From assembly GCA_030549495.1 (NCBI GenBank), contig JAUIRK010000109.1, positions 141,501 to 205,500 on the forward strand: a stretch of 64,000 nt of DNA, given 5' to 3'. The DNA comes from Nectonema munidae (lineage: Eukaryota > Nematomorpha > Nectonematoida > Nectonematidae). Below, piece by piece: positions 35,430-46,029 of this stretch. The notes beneath the pieces are model-generated. The model did no database searches, was not told the DNA's origin, and was given only the letters and a program-made list of their open reading frames with translations. The first letter of the stretch is position 1. Every line of letters starts with the position of its first letter. The position numbers and the translations under genes were made by a program.

Positions 35430-36300
35430 AAAAATTATATAGAACTTATACACTTATAAGAGGCATCATCACTGCATATTTATCTTTGAGAGGTCGAAAT
35501 TTAACCATTGACCGTTTGTATACCTCTATAGAGATAGCTGAGCTATAGAGATGTAGAGCGAAGTAAGTTGCGATGGTACGGACATATTTTAAGGAAGAAA
35601 GAAGAGGATCCAGTACGTCAAGTGATGGAAAAAGGAGTGGATGGCAAAAGAAGCAGAGGAAGACAGCGAAAAAGATGGAAAGATGGGCTAAAAGAAAAAC
35701 TCCAGGAGCTTGGGCTAGATGAAAAAGATGCACTCAACAGAAAATTGTGGAGAGAAAGGATCAAAGCCACGGACCCCCAACTAGGGGATAAGGTGTAGAT
35801 GAAGAAGAAGAAGAAGAAGATAGAGATAGCTGATTGGCTCTATAAAAAGGATTAACTATAGTCGGAACAATAGAGACAAGAAGAAAAGGTATTCCGCAAA
35901 GTATAAAAAGTTTAGATAATAGAGATGAATTTTCTTATAAGTTTTGCTGGGAGATAGATAGAGAATTTTTATCAATTCATAGTTATGTAGTATTTTCAAA
36001 ATCAAAAGGAAAGAAAAATGTATTAGTTTTAACATCCAGACCACCCCCCCCCCCTCATTTTAGGAATTACAGTAAACGATGAAAAAAGTAAACTTGCAAT
36101 TTTTAAACAGTACGATTTTTCCAAGGGTGGAACGGATATAGTCGATCAGAGAATAAGAAATTATTCCTCAAATAGAAAAACCAAAAAATGGACAGTAGCC
36201 GCTTTTTCTTATCTATTAGATACGGCAAGAGTAAATGCAGGTACTATTTTTGCTTTTAATAATGAGAAAAACCCAAGAAATGTAAATTTCTTTTAAATGT
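35430..36300 (+). mobile_element. piggyBac copy 3, central to C-terminal part, split by a LINE end
   Basis: The left half reads YLSLRGRNLTIDRLYTSIEI (second catalytic Asp) up to 35541. After a LINE insertion the protein resumes at 35821 with ADWLYKK, then GLTIVGTIETRRKGIPQ, KKNVLVLTS and, past a C-run, LAIFKQYDFSKGGTDIVDQ (third Asp) with RIRNYSSNRKTKKWTVAAFS. One frame change lies just after the insertion, another at the C-run. It belongs to a different piggyBac subfamily from copies 1 and 2. Confidence 0.85.
35542..35820 (+). mobile_element. 5'-truncated RTE LINE 3' end with target-site duplication
   Basis: MRWYGHILRKKEEDPVRQVM onward (35568-35798, 76 codons, intact to its stop) is the C-terminal end of an RTE-type LINE protein (compare RLRWFGHVERM in the 14.3 kb element). 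It ends in a (GAA)n tail at 35801-35820. The 14-nt sequence ATAGAGATAGCTGA flanks it at 35528-35541 and 35820-35833. It lies inside piggyBac copy 3 and is therefore younger. Confidence 0.9.
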
Positions 36301-36949
36301 TTTTGAATGGAAATGTTTTTTTGGATCTTGATTATCAAAACGACAAATTTTCAAATAAAGTTTTTCTCTTTTTTTTTAACTATTTTTATTATCCTTGAGT
36401 TTTTAATAAAGGAGATCATTCACTTTTTTTTAAATACTGCCAGCAATTATTAAATAAAATATCAAATTTTATGCAGAAAACTCATGTTAAGGTGAAAATA
36501 TTTTTTATTTTAGGGAAACGATACGACAACGAAATCATTAGATATAAAAAAACGATCAAATTTTTATTATAAATAAATTATGTTTCAACTTTATCACCTT
36601 CGTTCATTTGTATATTGTTTGATTATACGTATAAAACTTTCTCAAAATGGTCAAACACGGAACTTATTTAAATTGATCGATTCAGCTTGTTTCGAGATAC
36701 TGTAGAGTGAATGGTATACACGAACTGTCTTTCTCCTTCAAATAAAATCATGCGCAGCAAAATATGCCTCTACAGAATCCTTTTTTTGTATCTAAATAAT
36801 TTCATTAAAAAAAAATCACATTGAATTCGGTATAAAATCCCGTTTTTAGTTCTATATCATTTTCAGTTATATTTTCTTTTTTTGCAATTTTGTTTTGCCT
36901 ACTTATAATTCTATTTGTTCTGTGACAAAATAAATTACATATATAGCTA
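36301..36949. other. Unassigned A+T-rich stretch
   Basis: It follows the piggyBac C-terminus and may include its 3' untranslated part. No terminus was recognised. Confidence 0.35.
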
Positions 36950-37990
36950 CGTATAACTATTTAATCATAAAGTCCTTTATTTCAGTTGAAGCGTCATATG
37001 TCAATCATTTTTTGACAGGTATGATTAATTTTTATAAAAAATAAACATCACTGTTGGATTCGGCCTACTTGAAAATGCGTACATATGTGTAAAACACCTA
37101 ATTTGCAAATTTGATTCACGCTTACAAGTATTTTCAAATTCTAAATCCAAAAACAATCTATAATTGGAATTGGCATTGTTGATTTGTTATAAAAATTTGT
37201 GTATTTCATGTAAAATTTGAATGAATGTTCTCGTAGACAGATTTTAGATGTAAACCGCAAATTTTGTTTTTTAAACAATTTTTAGAAGTGAACCACAAAT
37301 TTATTTTACACTTATAGGTAATTTTGAATCCAAATGCAAAAACAATCTATAAATGAAATTGACATTGTTGATTTGATATGAAAATGCGTTTAAGATTTTA
37401 GAAATAAACGGCAACTTTGTTTCACGCTTATAAGTATTTTCAAATTCTAAATGCAAAAACAATCCATAAATGAAATATGCATTGTTGATTTTTTATAAAG
37501 GCGTGTATATTTCATGTAAAATTTTAATTAATATTTTTGGAGAGAGATTTTAGAAGTAAACCGCAAGTTTTTTACACACTTATAGGTATTTCAATTTCAA
37601 AATTAAGTCCAAAAATAAAATCAGTATGCCCGATTTGATATAAAAAAATATATTTGATGTAAAATTTGAAGGTATATTTTATTAGATATATTTCTCATCA
37701 ATCAAAATTTTGATTGGCATTTCCCAAAAAGTAACCATGATTTTGAAAAAATTTAAACTATAAAGTGTTATGTGTTCAAAACTGTATATATTTATAAATT
37801 TTCAAACGAGTATATAATATAGAACCAAAGTTATAAGCTTAACTAGAGATACTGTCAGAATTTTGCTGAAAAGGTTTAACTTTTGATTTGATTGACAGAT
37901 TTAGGCATGAAAAGGTCATTCAACTGTCATGAAAATGGTATTAAAAGATGCAGCCAATTTGGTACAAGAGAAATTTTAGTAAATAGCCCC
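36950..37990 (+). repeat. Composite dispersed repeat, copy 4 (B, A and C modules)
   Basis: B is at about 36960-37090, A about four times in tandem at 37090-37680 (recurring CAAATTCTAAATGCAAAAAC, AGAAGTAAACCGCAA), and C at 37680-37990 (GGTCATTCAACTGTCATGAA). This is the clearest example of the module order. Confidence 0.75.
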
Positions 37991-39152
37991 CTACCCGTCA
38001 CTGATAGGGTGAGAATGTGGACTATGTAGTAGATTTGGGCATTCCTCATCGAATGCGAGAGTGATTTTGCGTCTTGTAGTTTCTGTGCTAGTAATCATAA
38101 GTTCATAGAATGTTGTGTAAAAGATTTTAAGCACAAACATAAATGTAATAATTGTATTTTTCAAAAGTTTAAGAACGTCTCGCATTCTGCCTTAAAAAAG
38201 TTTGAGTTGTCTGTTTACATTAAAAATATTGAATATATCAAATCAATTATAAGTCATATAGAAAGAAGACTAAGACTTTTTAATTGTCAAATTCTAATAA
38301 TCATTTAAATAGTGACTATTTCACAAATTCAGATATATACGATAAAAAGTTTTCGAGATATTCCATGAAGATTACTCATTTATGATTTTTTTTTATTTTA
38401 ACCTAATTAGCTTAAATCCCCTACCAATTTCTAAGAAACTGTTTGAACTAGAATATTTTATATTAGATTTAAATAAAACAGTAGGAAAACCCTTGGACGT
38501 CATTGCAATACGCAAACTTGGTTAGATAATGAGCTTTTTGATGTGTTCATAGATGGTTATACATTTTATTCACCTTCCTTGCAGATTAACTAAACACGCA
38601 GGTCTAGGTTTCTTAGTCCATGATAGTGTGACATTCAAAATTAGTAATAAATCAGTATATAGGTCACGCATTTGAGTCGTTTTCGGTTGATATAATTTTT
38701 CATAAAGAAATTTTAAATTTTTTGAAAAGCAAAATAACAGCTTCTAAAAATGATATCAACTGGAGATTTTGATGTTAACTTGTTGGATGTTGATAATTGC
38801 AGGAAAGTGAGTAAATTGGTTGAAGTTTTTTTATCAAATTTTTCCAAACCAGTAATAAATGAAATTAATCCAGAATTATCCTCCACTCTCTTAAACAATT
38901 TCTTCAAATACATAAATTAAATTGTTCGATGATACAAGAGGTACTGAACCTCATTAAAAAACGAGGCAAATTTCATAAAAAGATGAAAAAATGTTTCAAT
39001 TACAATAAATTTAAAGAAGAATTTGTAAGAAAGAAAAATAATGAATCGTAAAAAAGTAAACAAGAATAGTTCTAACAGCAGATGGAACTGTAACTGATGA
39101 AAGAAGAATTTCGGAAATTAGCCTTTTTTTTCTTGAAAAAGATCAACAAAGA

Positions 39153-39303
39153 GGGGGCGTGTGTAAGTTTGGTTATGTACTGGTTTCGATAACTGAAGGT
39201 CTTGGGTTCGATCCCGCATCAACCTAATTTCTCATAGTACGATACAAGCAGCGCAATTGTGCCTTCTCGGTGAAAACACCCCGTGGTAGTACCTTTACCT
39301 TTA
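39153..39303 (+). mobile_element. tRNA-derived SINE nested in the LINE
   Basis: The tRNA-like head has GGGTTCGATCCC (39204-39215) as B box. The tail reads GTGCCTTCTCGGTGAAAACA, then CCCGTGGTAGTACCTTTACC. Same family as 6541-6705. It falls between endonuclease and RT blocks of the LINE, so it is younger. Confidence 0.75.
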
Positions 39304-41002
39304 TAATTGCAATGAAGGAAATTAAAGCTAAACAATCGGGTGATATTTATAACATATCCATGCACAGATTAAATTTAATAAAGAACTATGCATTAGAATA
39401 TTTAGTTATGGCTTTTAATTCGTCCATTGAGTTTAGCATTTTTCCTACTTCTTTCAAAATTAGTAAAATTATCCCTATTTTCAAAAAAGGTGAGATTTTT
39501 AGTAGAAAACTACCGACCAATCAGTACACGATCTAAAATATGCGAAAAAATATTAAATACTTAAATCTCGGCATACTTAGTTAAATATAATATATATATT
39601 GTATTGCTATCAATTTGCTTTCCGAAAAAAATAGTGAACTGAATATTTACATTCACTTTTGTTAGGAAATTCTGAGGAAGTATTAGCGATATTTCTTGAC
39701 CTTAAAAAGGCATTTGATAGTATTTCACATGATTTACTTCCAACTAAACTAGCACACTTTGGTTTTTCTATATTAATATTAACTTTTTCAAATCTTATTT
39801 ATTGTCTAGACGTCAATTAGTAGACATTAATAACACAGTATCTTCTTCTAGACCTATTTTCTCAGGAATACCTCAAAGTACGATCTTAGGTCCTCTCTTC
39901 TTTTCTCTATATATGAATGATATATGTAAATCAAACTTTTTGTTGTTTGCAGATGACGTCACGTTCCTTCAACCAATCTCAACTGTTGCTAATACTCAGA
40001 AAATTATTGCCACTTCAATTAAATCCAATTTTATAACAATTAAAAAATGTGCGATCAAAAGCAATGAAAAATTTTTGAGATAAATACATATATAATTGAT
40101 GATATCAAGTTAGCTAGCAAGCCAAACTTTTTAATAATATTTATTAATAATAAACTAACATAGAGTGACCACTATCTTTCAAAAAAATTGAGCCCTACTT
40201 ATGAAGAGGTATAAAAATTATTTTGACATAAATATTAAATTGGTGTTATATAAAGCCTTACTACCCCATCGGGGTTATTCTAATTTAAGTAGTATGTTGT
40301 TTTTAATCTAGGATACAGAGATCATAGAGCAGAATATTTTATTAACAACAAATTGTTGAAAGTGAAAGAGATATATTCACTTCAATTTAAAAAATTTATA
40401 CATAATTACGTTTTGATTTACTTCTTGGCATTTTTACTGCTTGGCAAACTTTTGTGCATCAAACAACTGAATATTCCTTAAGATTTTCAAGAAAACTTAT
40501 TGTAGAATTAAAAGTTCAAAGAAGTTACTAAAGTATATAGAGTAATGTCATTTTGAAACGCGTTTCTGGAAGAGACAAAGTTTTGGGAAAATTCTTTTTA
40601 TAGATTTAAAAATTTGCTCAGGAACTATTTTCTAAATAATTATGAAGTGGAATGTAACTTGAAATATTGGGATGTATGTTTTAGTTGATTACTTTATATC
40701 TGTGTTTTCTTTTATGCGTGTCTTCTTTAAATTTTGCTGTTTTATGTTGTTTTTCGTCTTCCACTTCCATTTGGGACTTCGAGGACTTTAGCCCCTTAGA
40801 CTTTTCCTTCATGCAACCCATCGTTATTTGGCCTTGTTCTCTCGCTCCTCTGCCTTCCTTTCAACCGTTTTTCTCCTCCATAATTTCCACTTCTTTTTGT
40901 GCTATTCTTGTATTATATGCATGAATCTTTTAGTCAACATTTGATTCCTAACAGCTGTAAGTATATGTACTCACTCTTTAATAATGCGAAAAAACTTTGA
41001 AG

Positions 41003-41021
41003 CCTAACCCTAACCCTAACC
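41003..41021 (-). repeat. Short telomere-like (TTAGGG)n run
   Basis: CCTAACCCTAACCCTAACC gives three TTAGGG units on the complement. It lies in the C-rich 3' text of the LINE, so it is probably part of that element or a chance microsatellite, not a telomere. Confidence 0.6.
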
Positions 41022-41080
41022 AATCACGACGTCTACACTTTTTCCTTTTTCCCCTCTAAAATAAATAAATTAAAAAAACT

Positions 41081-42785
41081 ATTTTCTAAAAATAGCGATA
41101 GTGTTAAAGTGGTGGGAGATAAACAAACGCCAAAATTGATATTCAAACAAAAATCTTTTTTTACTATCATCTGTTCAGTCAATGAAATAAAGAAGTTTAT
41201 ATAAATAATAGAATGTGTTTAGTTTCCGTTTAGATGTTAGTATTACTGTGTTCTATATGCTTAAATATACAGAATTTTTTTGAAGCCCTTTCATATATTT
41301 ACGTTTAATTGATCACTTTTCAAATATTTTGAGTTATCAGCTTCTTCTATCTTTTCAAAAACTTTATCACAAGTGATTTTTATTTCATTCACCAATGTCT
41401 ATATAGGTTTACACATGAATATGTGTATGGATTTGTATATCGTATATTCATCGAGTTCAAGACATTTTGTAACCAAGTCATTTCGAAACCAAAATAAAAA
41501 ACTCAGTAGAAAACTTTCAAAACTAGGTAAAAAATGTCCTGCATCAGTATTCTTCTTCTTATTCTGTTATATCTTTCTCTATTTTCTTGCTTAATTTTTT
41601 TAAATTCAATGTCTTTACTTATACATCTCACAATAAACTGTGATCCTTCTACAAAACGATGTTCTGTTACTCCTAGAAATGTTAGTGTATTTGTTCCTTC
41701 TATAGTGATTGTGAATTACGTAATAGGTTAGTGGTTAGGGTTACGTACTTGGTCTTTAGTGATAGTCCCGCCCAAAATATTTGTTGGTAAAGATGCCAGA
41801 AATTATACTTTTAATAGACCCGTTATACAAAATATACTAGGAAACACTATTGTTTAGACAAATCCCTATTCTATTTTTGTGTTGGAAAAAAAGATCGATT
41901 ACATTTTATTTTCGAAGAATAAAACTATAGAAATAAGGAATTTTCAAGTGATAAGTTCACAAAAGAAGATTTATATCAGTATTTTGGATTTCAGTTGTTA
42001 ACGAATACAGATACCGGCAAGGACGTAAGGATTCAAAATTTTAATAAGAGTTTAGAAACTAATAGAAAAAATTGCTACCGCATCATTATTGATCCTACCT
42101 TTTATACTAAGTTACTTGAAATTGGGCGTTATATAAGTTACGTATACCGAGATCAAAGACAGAAGAAACGGAAACTCAAAAGGTAAAAAAAAGTAATGGC
42201 ACAACTGAATTCTAGATGCGAAAATATTTGAACAAGTGTGATCAATAAACATGGGAATGCCTTTGTGTTGTCAATATTCTATTAAAGTTGAGAAAATATG
42301 GTTTAAAATTTTTTAATTATTTAATTATATTTATGATGTTTTTCGCAATATCCAAAGCAGTTTAATGGTTATCAGGGTATTTTGCAGATCGTGAATAAAT
42401 TCATGGAAAATTTTCAATTCTACCGCTGATAGCTACTTTTTAAATATGGATGTATTTCATTTTTTATTAAATCATGGAATTTCTTGTAATATCATTTTTC
42501 AAGGAAAAGCTTGACTAATTTTATTCACACAGATTTAATCAAAAAATATTTTGTAAACAAGTTTCTCCGCAATTAGTTAGAAAGATACTTTAGAAAAAAG
42601 ATAAAGGATTTGAAAGCGCTACTCTTGAAACTTCAAAAAAGAAAGCTTATTATTCTAAAGAGCACAGCATAATATTAAAAGTGTATGTATGTTATGTAAT
42701 AATAATTGTTGTCAATATCATTTAATATTTTTTGTAATGAATATTCTGGTAATAAAATAATAACGTACATTTATTTTCTCATTTT
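41081..42785. other. Unassigned stretch with a possible LINE ORF1 scrap
   Basis: The frame ending at 42186 (LYQYFGFQLLTNTDTGKDVR, upstream in frame from about 41960) has the feel of a LINE ORF1-type nucleic-acid-binding segment, but no diagnostic residues are visible. The rest is A+T-rich and unrecognised; frames at 41373-41731 are low complexity. Confidence 0.3.
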
Positions 42786-42789
42786 TACC

Positions 42790-43330
42790 CTATATTAGTG
42801 CTGGGCTAAATTTGTCCGCTCAAGTGCTGGGGCGTAAAGTGCTACGAATCTTTTTCTGAAATATTAATAAGTTTTTATAAATATTTTTAATGTTACATAT
42901 ATATTTAAACCATGCTGAATTCAGTGGTGATGTCCATTTTTTAATCAAAATCAACCAAACTTTTCAAAAAATTGATTTACATATGGCAGTCCATGTCATA
43001 AAAGAAACTTTTTATCTAAATAATTATATAAAGTTTTTTACACATATGTGCCAATTTTCAATTATGCTGAATTCAGTGGTGATATTCCTTTTTTATAAAA
43101 ATCAGTCAAAGCTGACAAAAATAATATAAATACGTCAGCCCATGTCAAAACTAAAATTTTTATTCTTATAAAAGTTTTTTATACATATATACCCATTATC
43201 AAATATGTAGAATTGAATGATGTTCATTTTTTATTAAATCAATAAAACCTGTCAAATAATCGATTAAACATGTAAATCAATGTCAAATATATAAACATAA
43301 AAATAACTTCTACTTGAAGTATTTCTCTGT
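42790..43330 (+). repeat. Composite dispersed repeat, copy 5 (D and B modules)
   Basis: D is GTGCTGGGCTAAATTTGTCC, then GCTCAAGTGCTGGGGCG (42799-42835). About three B units follow (recurring CATGCTGAATTCAGTGGTGA and AAAAATCAGTCAAA). With copies 3 and 4 this sets the order D-B-A-C. The frame 42890-43129 is repeat-derived. Confidence 0.75.
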
Positions 43331-43969
43331 TAATTATTTTCTTAATTTATTTAATAAACCAACTTTAGATGTTTAATTCACTCAAAATATTTCATTCTAC
43401 AGTAACTTATGTAACTCGATAGGACCTCCATCTTTTTGGCTATAAATTCGTTATCGGCTCGTAGTCTCTACGTCATATCTTCAATACTTTACAGTATGTA
43501 ATTTTGCTATTCATCCTTCTCTCAAAGCATTCTGATTAAAGAATCTTCTTCATGATCTTAGGCTTTTTTTATTATCAGTATCGTATATTTTATTATCAGG
43601 CCTGAATATTTGTCAACTGACGTTGCTTCGTATAGTATGTTCAAAGGTTTTTTTTCTGATGAATCCTTCGTGATGTTCATTGTTCAATTACAATAAGTTG
43701 TCCTCCTTCTTCATCTAAAAGATTCTCTCTTTCACGTAAAAGGAAAAAATGGATAAACTCAATTTAAATTAAAAAATATCTTGATAGTGACTAAATTTTC
43801 ACATATAGTAGGCATCTGTGCCATTTTTGATAACTCTGACTTATTGTAAATTTACAGATTTCCTACCCATCCTAGTTAAATGATAATTGTAATCCTAGAT
43901 GATAAGCTATAGATTTAATGATTTTTCATTTGTAAAAGAGGAAAAGAATAAATATATTTTGATTTTTTA
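43331..43969. other. Unassigned stretch
   Basis: No gene or repeat was recognised. Confidence 0.35.
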
Positions 43970-44028
43970 AAGAATATTTTTCGATTCTTTGATTACAGGA
44001 TTTTATATTGAATATTATTTGACAAATA
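43970..44028 (+). repeat. Satellite S158 partial unit, cut by a Tigger insertion
   Basis: The unit matches 8829 onward up to ATTATTTGACAAATA and stops at TA, where the Tigger end CAGTCAAACCTG begins. Confidence 0.75.
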
Positions 44029-44555
44029 CAGTCAAACCTGCCTTAGCGGTCACCTTGAGAGAACGGTCACTTCCCCATAGTGGCCACGTTGTGGCAGTCC
44101 CGCTCAATTTCCCGTGTTAATGACACCCTAAAGAAAGGTCACGTGCCTAACGTAGCCAACGGCCACCATTTCAGGAGGAAATTGGCAGATATCACTGTCT
44201 ATAGTGGTCAGTTTCTGCTTTGTCATTGCCTTCGGGCCACTGTTTATTGTTGGTGTTGTTCATTAAAGAACAAAAGGTTGAGAGTGTTACATGTACACGC
44301 AGTAAAACAAAACAATGCATTGATAACAATTAAATGTAGAATAGGCTGTAACAAATAGCATCTAGCGATGGTTTAACGTTAGAATACATCATTTTATGCC
44401 CTGACATCATACATACAACCTCGAATTATCTCTATGGCGAAGAATATTAGGAAGACTATCTCATTGTCACAGAAGATCGAAATGATTCAGCTTTTTGACG
44501 AAAGTAGCGCTTACAAGACTTGTATTGAAAAATGGACTAGGAAGTATATAATAAT
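44029..44555 (+). mobile_element. Tigger/pogo DNA transposon, 5' end fragment
   Basis: The terminal repeat CAGTCAAACCTGCCTTAGCG follows a TA target. A leader with repeated GGTCAC/GGCCAC text leads to an ATG at 44434 encoding MAKNIRKTISLSQKIEMIQL and DESSAYKTCIEKWTRKY, the N-terminal Psq/CENP-B-type helix-turn-helix. The copy breaks off at about 44555. The same terminal sequence bounds the larger copy at 57932. Confidence 0.8.
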
Positions 44556-44854
44556 TATTAAAGGTTCTTCTTCTTCTTCTTATAATTAAAGCTTTATAAA
44601 TTTTGGTATGAATGATTCACAAATAAAATCAACCAATGTTCCTTCATTTTTGATCCCTCTTCTCAACTTGATAGGTTTATTTATTCTTCTCCAGAGAGAA
44701 TTCTTAAACTTATATATATAGAGTATTTATTTATTCTATTCCTTTCAAATATACGTTGGCTCCCATAGAATTGAAAGATAAACTTAGTCTCTCTAATCAT
44801 TTTTATCAAATCATACATATAGGAAACTAAAAGTAACGGCAGCCAACGGTTTAT
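44556..44854. other. Unassigned spacer
   Basis: A (TTC)n run at 44565-44580, otherwise nothing recognisable. Confidence 0.35.
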
Positions 44855-45600
44855 TTGAAAAGAATAAATATTTTTTGATTTTTTTCGATTCTTTGATTAC
44901 AGGATTTTATATTCGTTATTATTTGACAAATATATTATTTAATATCCTGCAAATTGCAAAAATATATGTAATAACTTTTCTAACATCGTATGAGGTATAT
45001 CAAATCTTACATCTAGCAAAATTTGAACAGAAAGTTTCATTTTTTAGAGAATATTTTTCGATTTTTTAATTACAGAATTTTATTTTGATTATTTGACAGA
45101 TATATTATTTAATATCGTGAAAAAATTGCAAAAATATAGGTAATAACTTATGTAACATCGTCTCCCAGAATGAGGTATATCAAATCTTACATCTAGCAAA
45201 ATATAAACTGATAGGTTGGAGACGAATCATCTCAGTATACAGGTTCGAGATGAACCATTGTAATATACAGGTATATAGGTAATAACTTATGTAGCATCCT
45301 ATCGCTGAATGAGGTATATCAAATCTTACATCTAGCAAAATATGAACAGAAAGTTGAACATTGTCTCCCTAGTCATTTGTACATGGAATAGAAATCATCG
45401 TAGTATACAGGTTGGAGATGAATCATCGTAATATGCAGGTTGGAGATGACACTCAAGTTGTCTACCCGCGTTAAACCGTACTGGTTATCAGAATATATCA
45501 TTACATAACAGAGAAGAGTTTCCTAAAACTTTTCATGCTGAAAAAATATTCAAATATATTATTAATATAACCTTTGCATGCCACTGTTGGGCTTTTTACT
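44855..45600 (+). repeat. Satellite S158 tandem units and adjoining repeat
   Basis: About three units (TCGAT at 44885 and 45058; a third, shortened, from about 45260) share ATCAAATCTTACATCTAGC. The following 45375-45600 (GGTTGGAGATGA repeats, AAGTTGTCTACCCGCGTT, AAGAGTTTCCTAAAAC) recurs at 56460-56650. The frame 44875-45069 is repeat-derived. Confidence 0.8.
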
Positions 45601-46029
45601 CCATTGCTTAATCAAAATTTCGATGTTAAATAAATATGTAAGGTAGTTTTAAAAGACATGTAAATTTTTAAGAGTTGAGCTTTCAGATTAATTTATTTTT
45701 TTTACTTTTATGAGTAAACTAATGGAATTTTGGAGCCAATATTTGGTTTGACCCCTGAAACAAAATTTTGATTAAAATTTTATCTTACTTTTTTTCCCTC
45801 AAAATTTTACCAACAAGTTTCTCCTTGGTAATTTAGACACAAATTAAGTATTTTTGTAATTATATAATGATAAAATGTTATGCAAAAAACAAAAAATTAA
45901 AATTAACGCCATCTATAAACTTTTATTTTAAAAAGGTCAATTTGAACAAAATAGCTGACAGAAATTACATAAATAGTGTACAAAAAATAAAAAATTGTTC
46001 TACATATTAGAGTGATAAATAGGACATAA
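45601..46029. other. Unassigned A+T-rich stretch
   Basis: It lies just beyond the C-terminus of piggyBac copy 4 and may hold its terminal repeat, which I could not identify. Confidence 0.35.

Larger units (their letters stand above)
38000..41080 (+). mobile_element. CR1/Jockey-like LINE, decayed, with a nested SINE
   Basis: The endonuclease starts near 38497 (LDVIAIRKLG, then TWLDNELFDVFIDGYTF), then AGLGFLVHDSVTFKISNKSV (about 38600) and ISTGDFDVNLLDVDNCRKVS (about 38750). RT blocks: PTSFKISKIIPIFKKGE (ORF 39270-39536), LAIFLDLKKAFDSISHDLLP (about 39690), SGIPQSTILGPLFFSLYMND and FADDVTF (ORF 39802-40083; FADD in place of YADD). The 3' part is unreadable, and an untranslated region with C-rich text runs to about 41080. 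There are multiple frame breaks. A SINE sits at 39153-39303. Confidence 0.82.

Noticed and set aside
40685-40924. A small secreted, Ser/Phe-rich protein
   Set aside because: It lies in the C-rich 3' text of the LINE and has no independent support.
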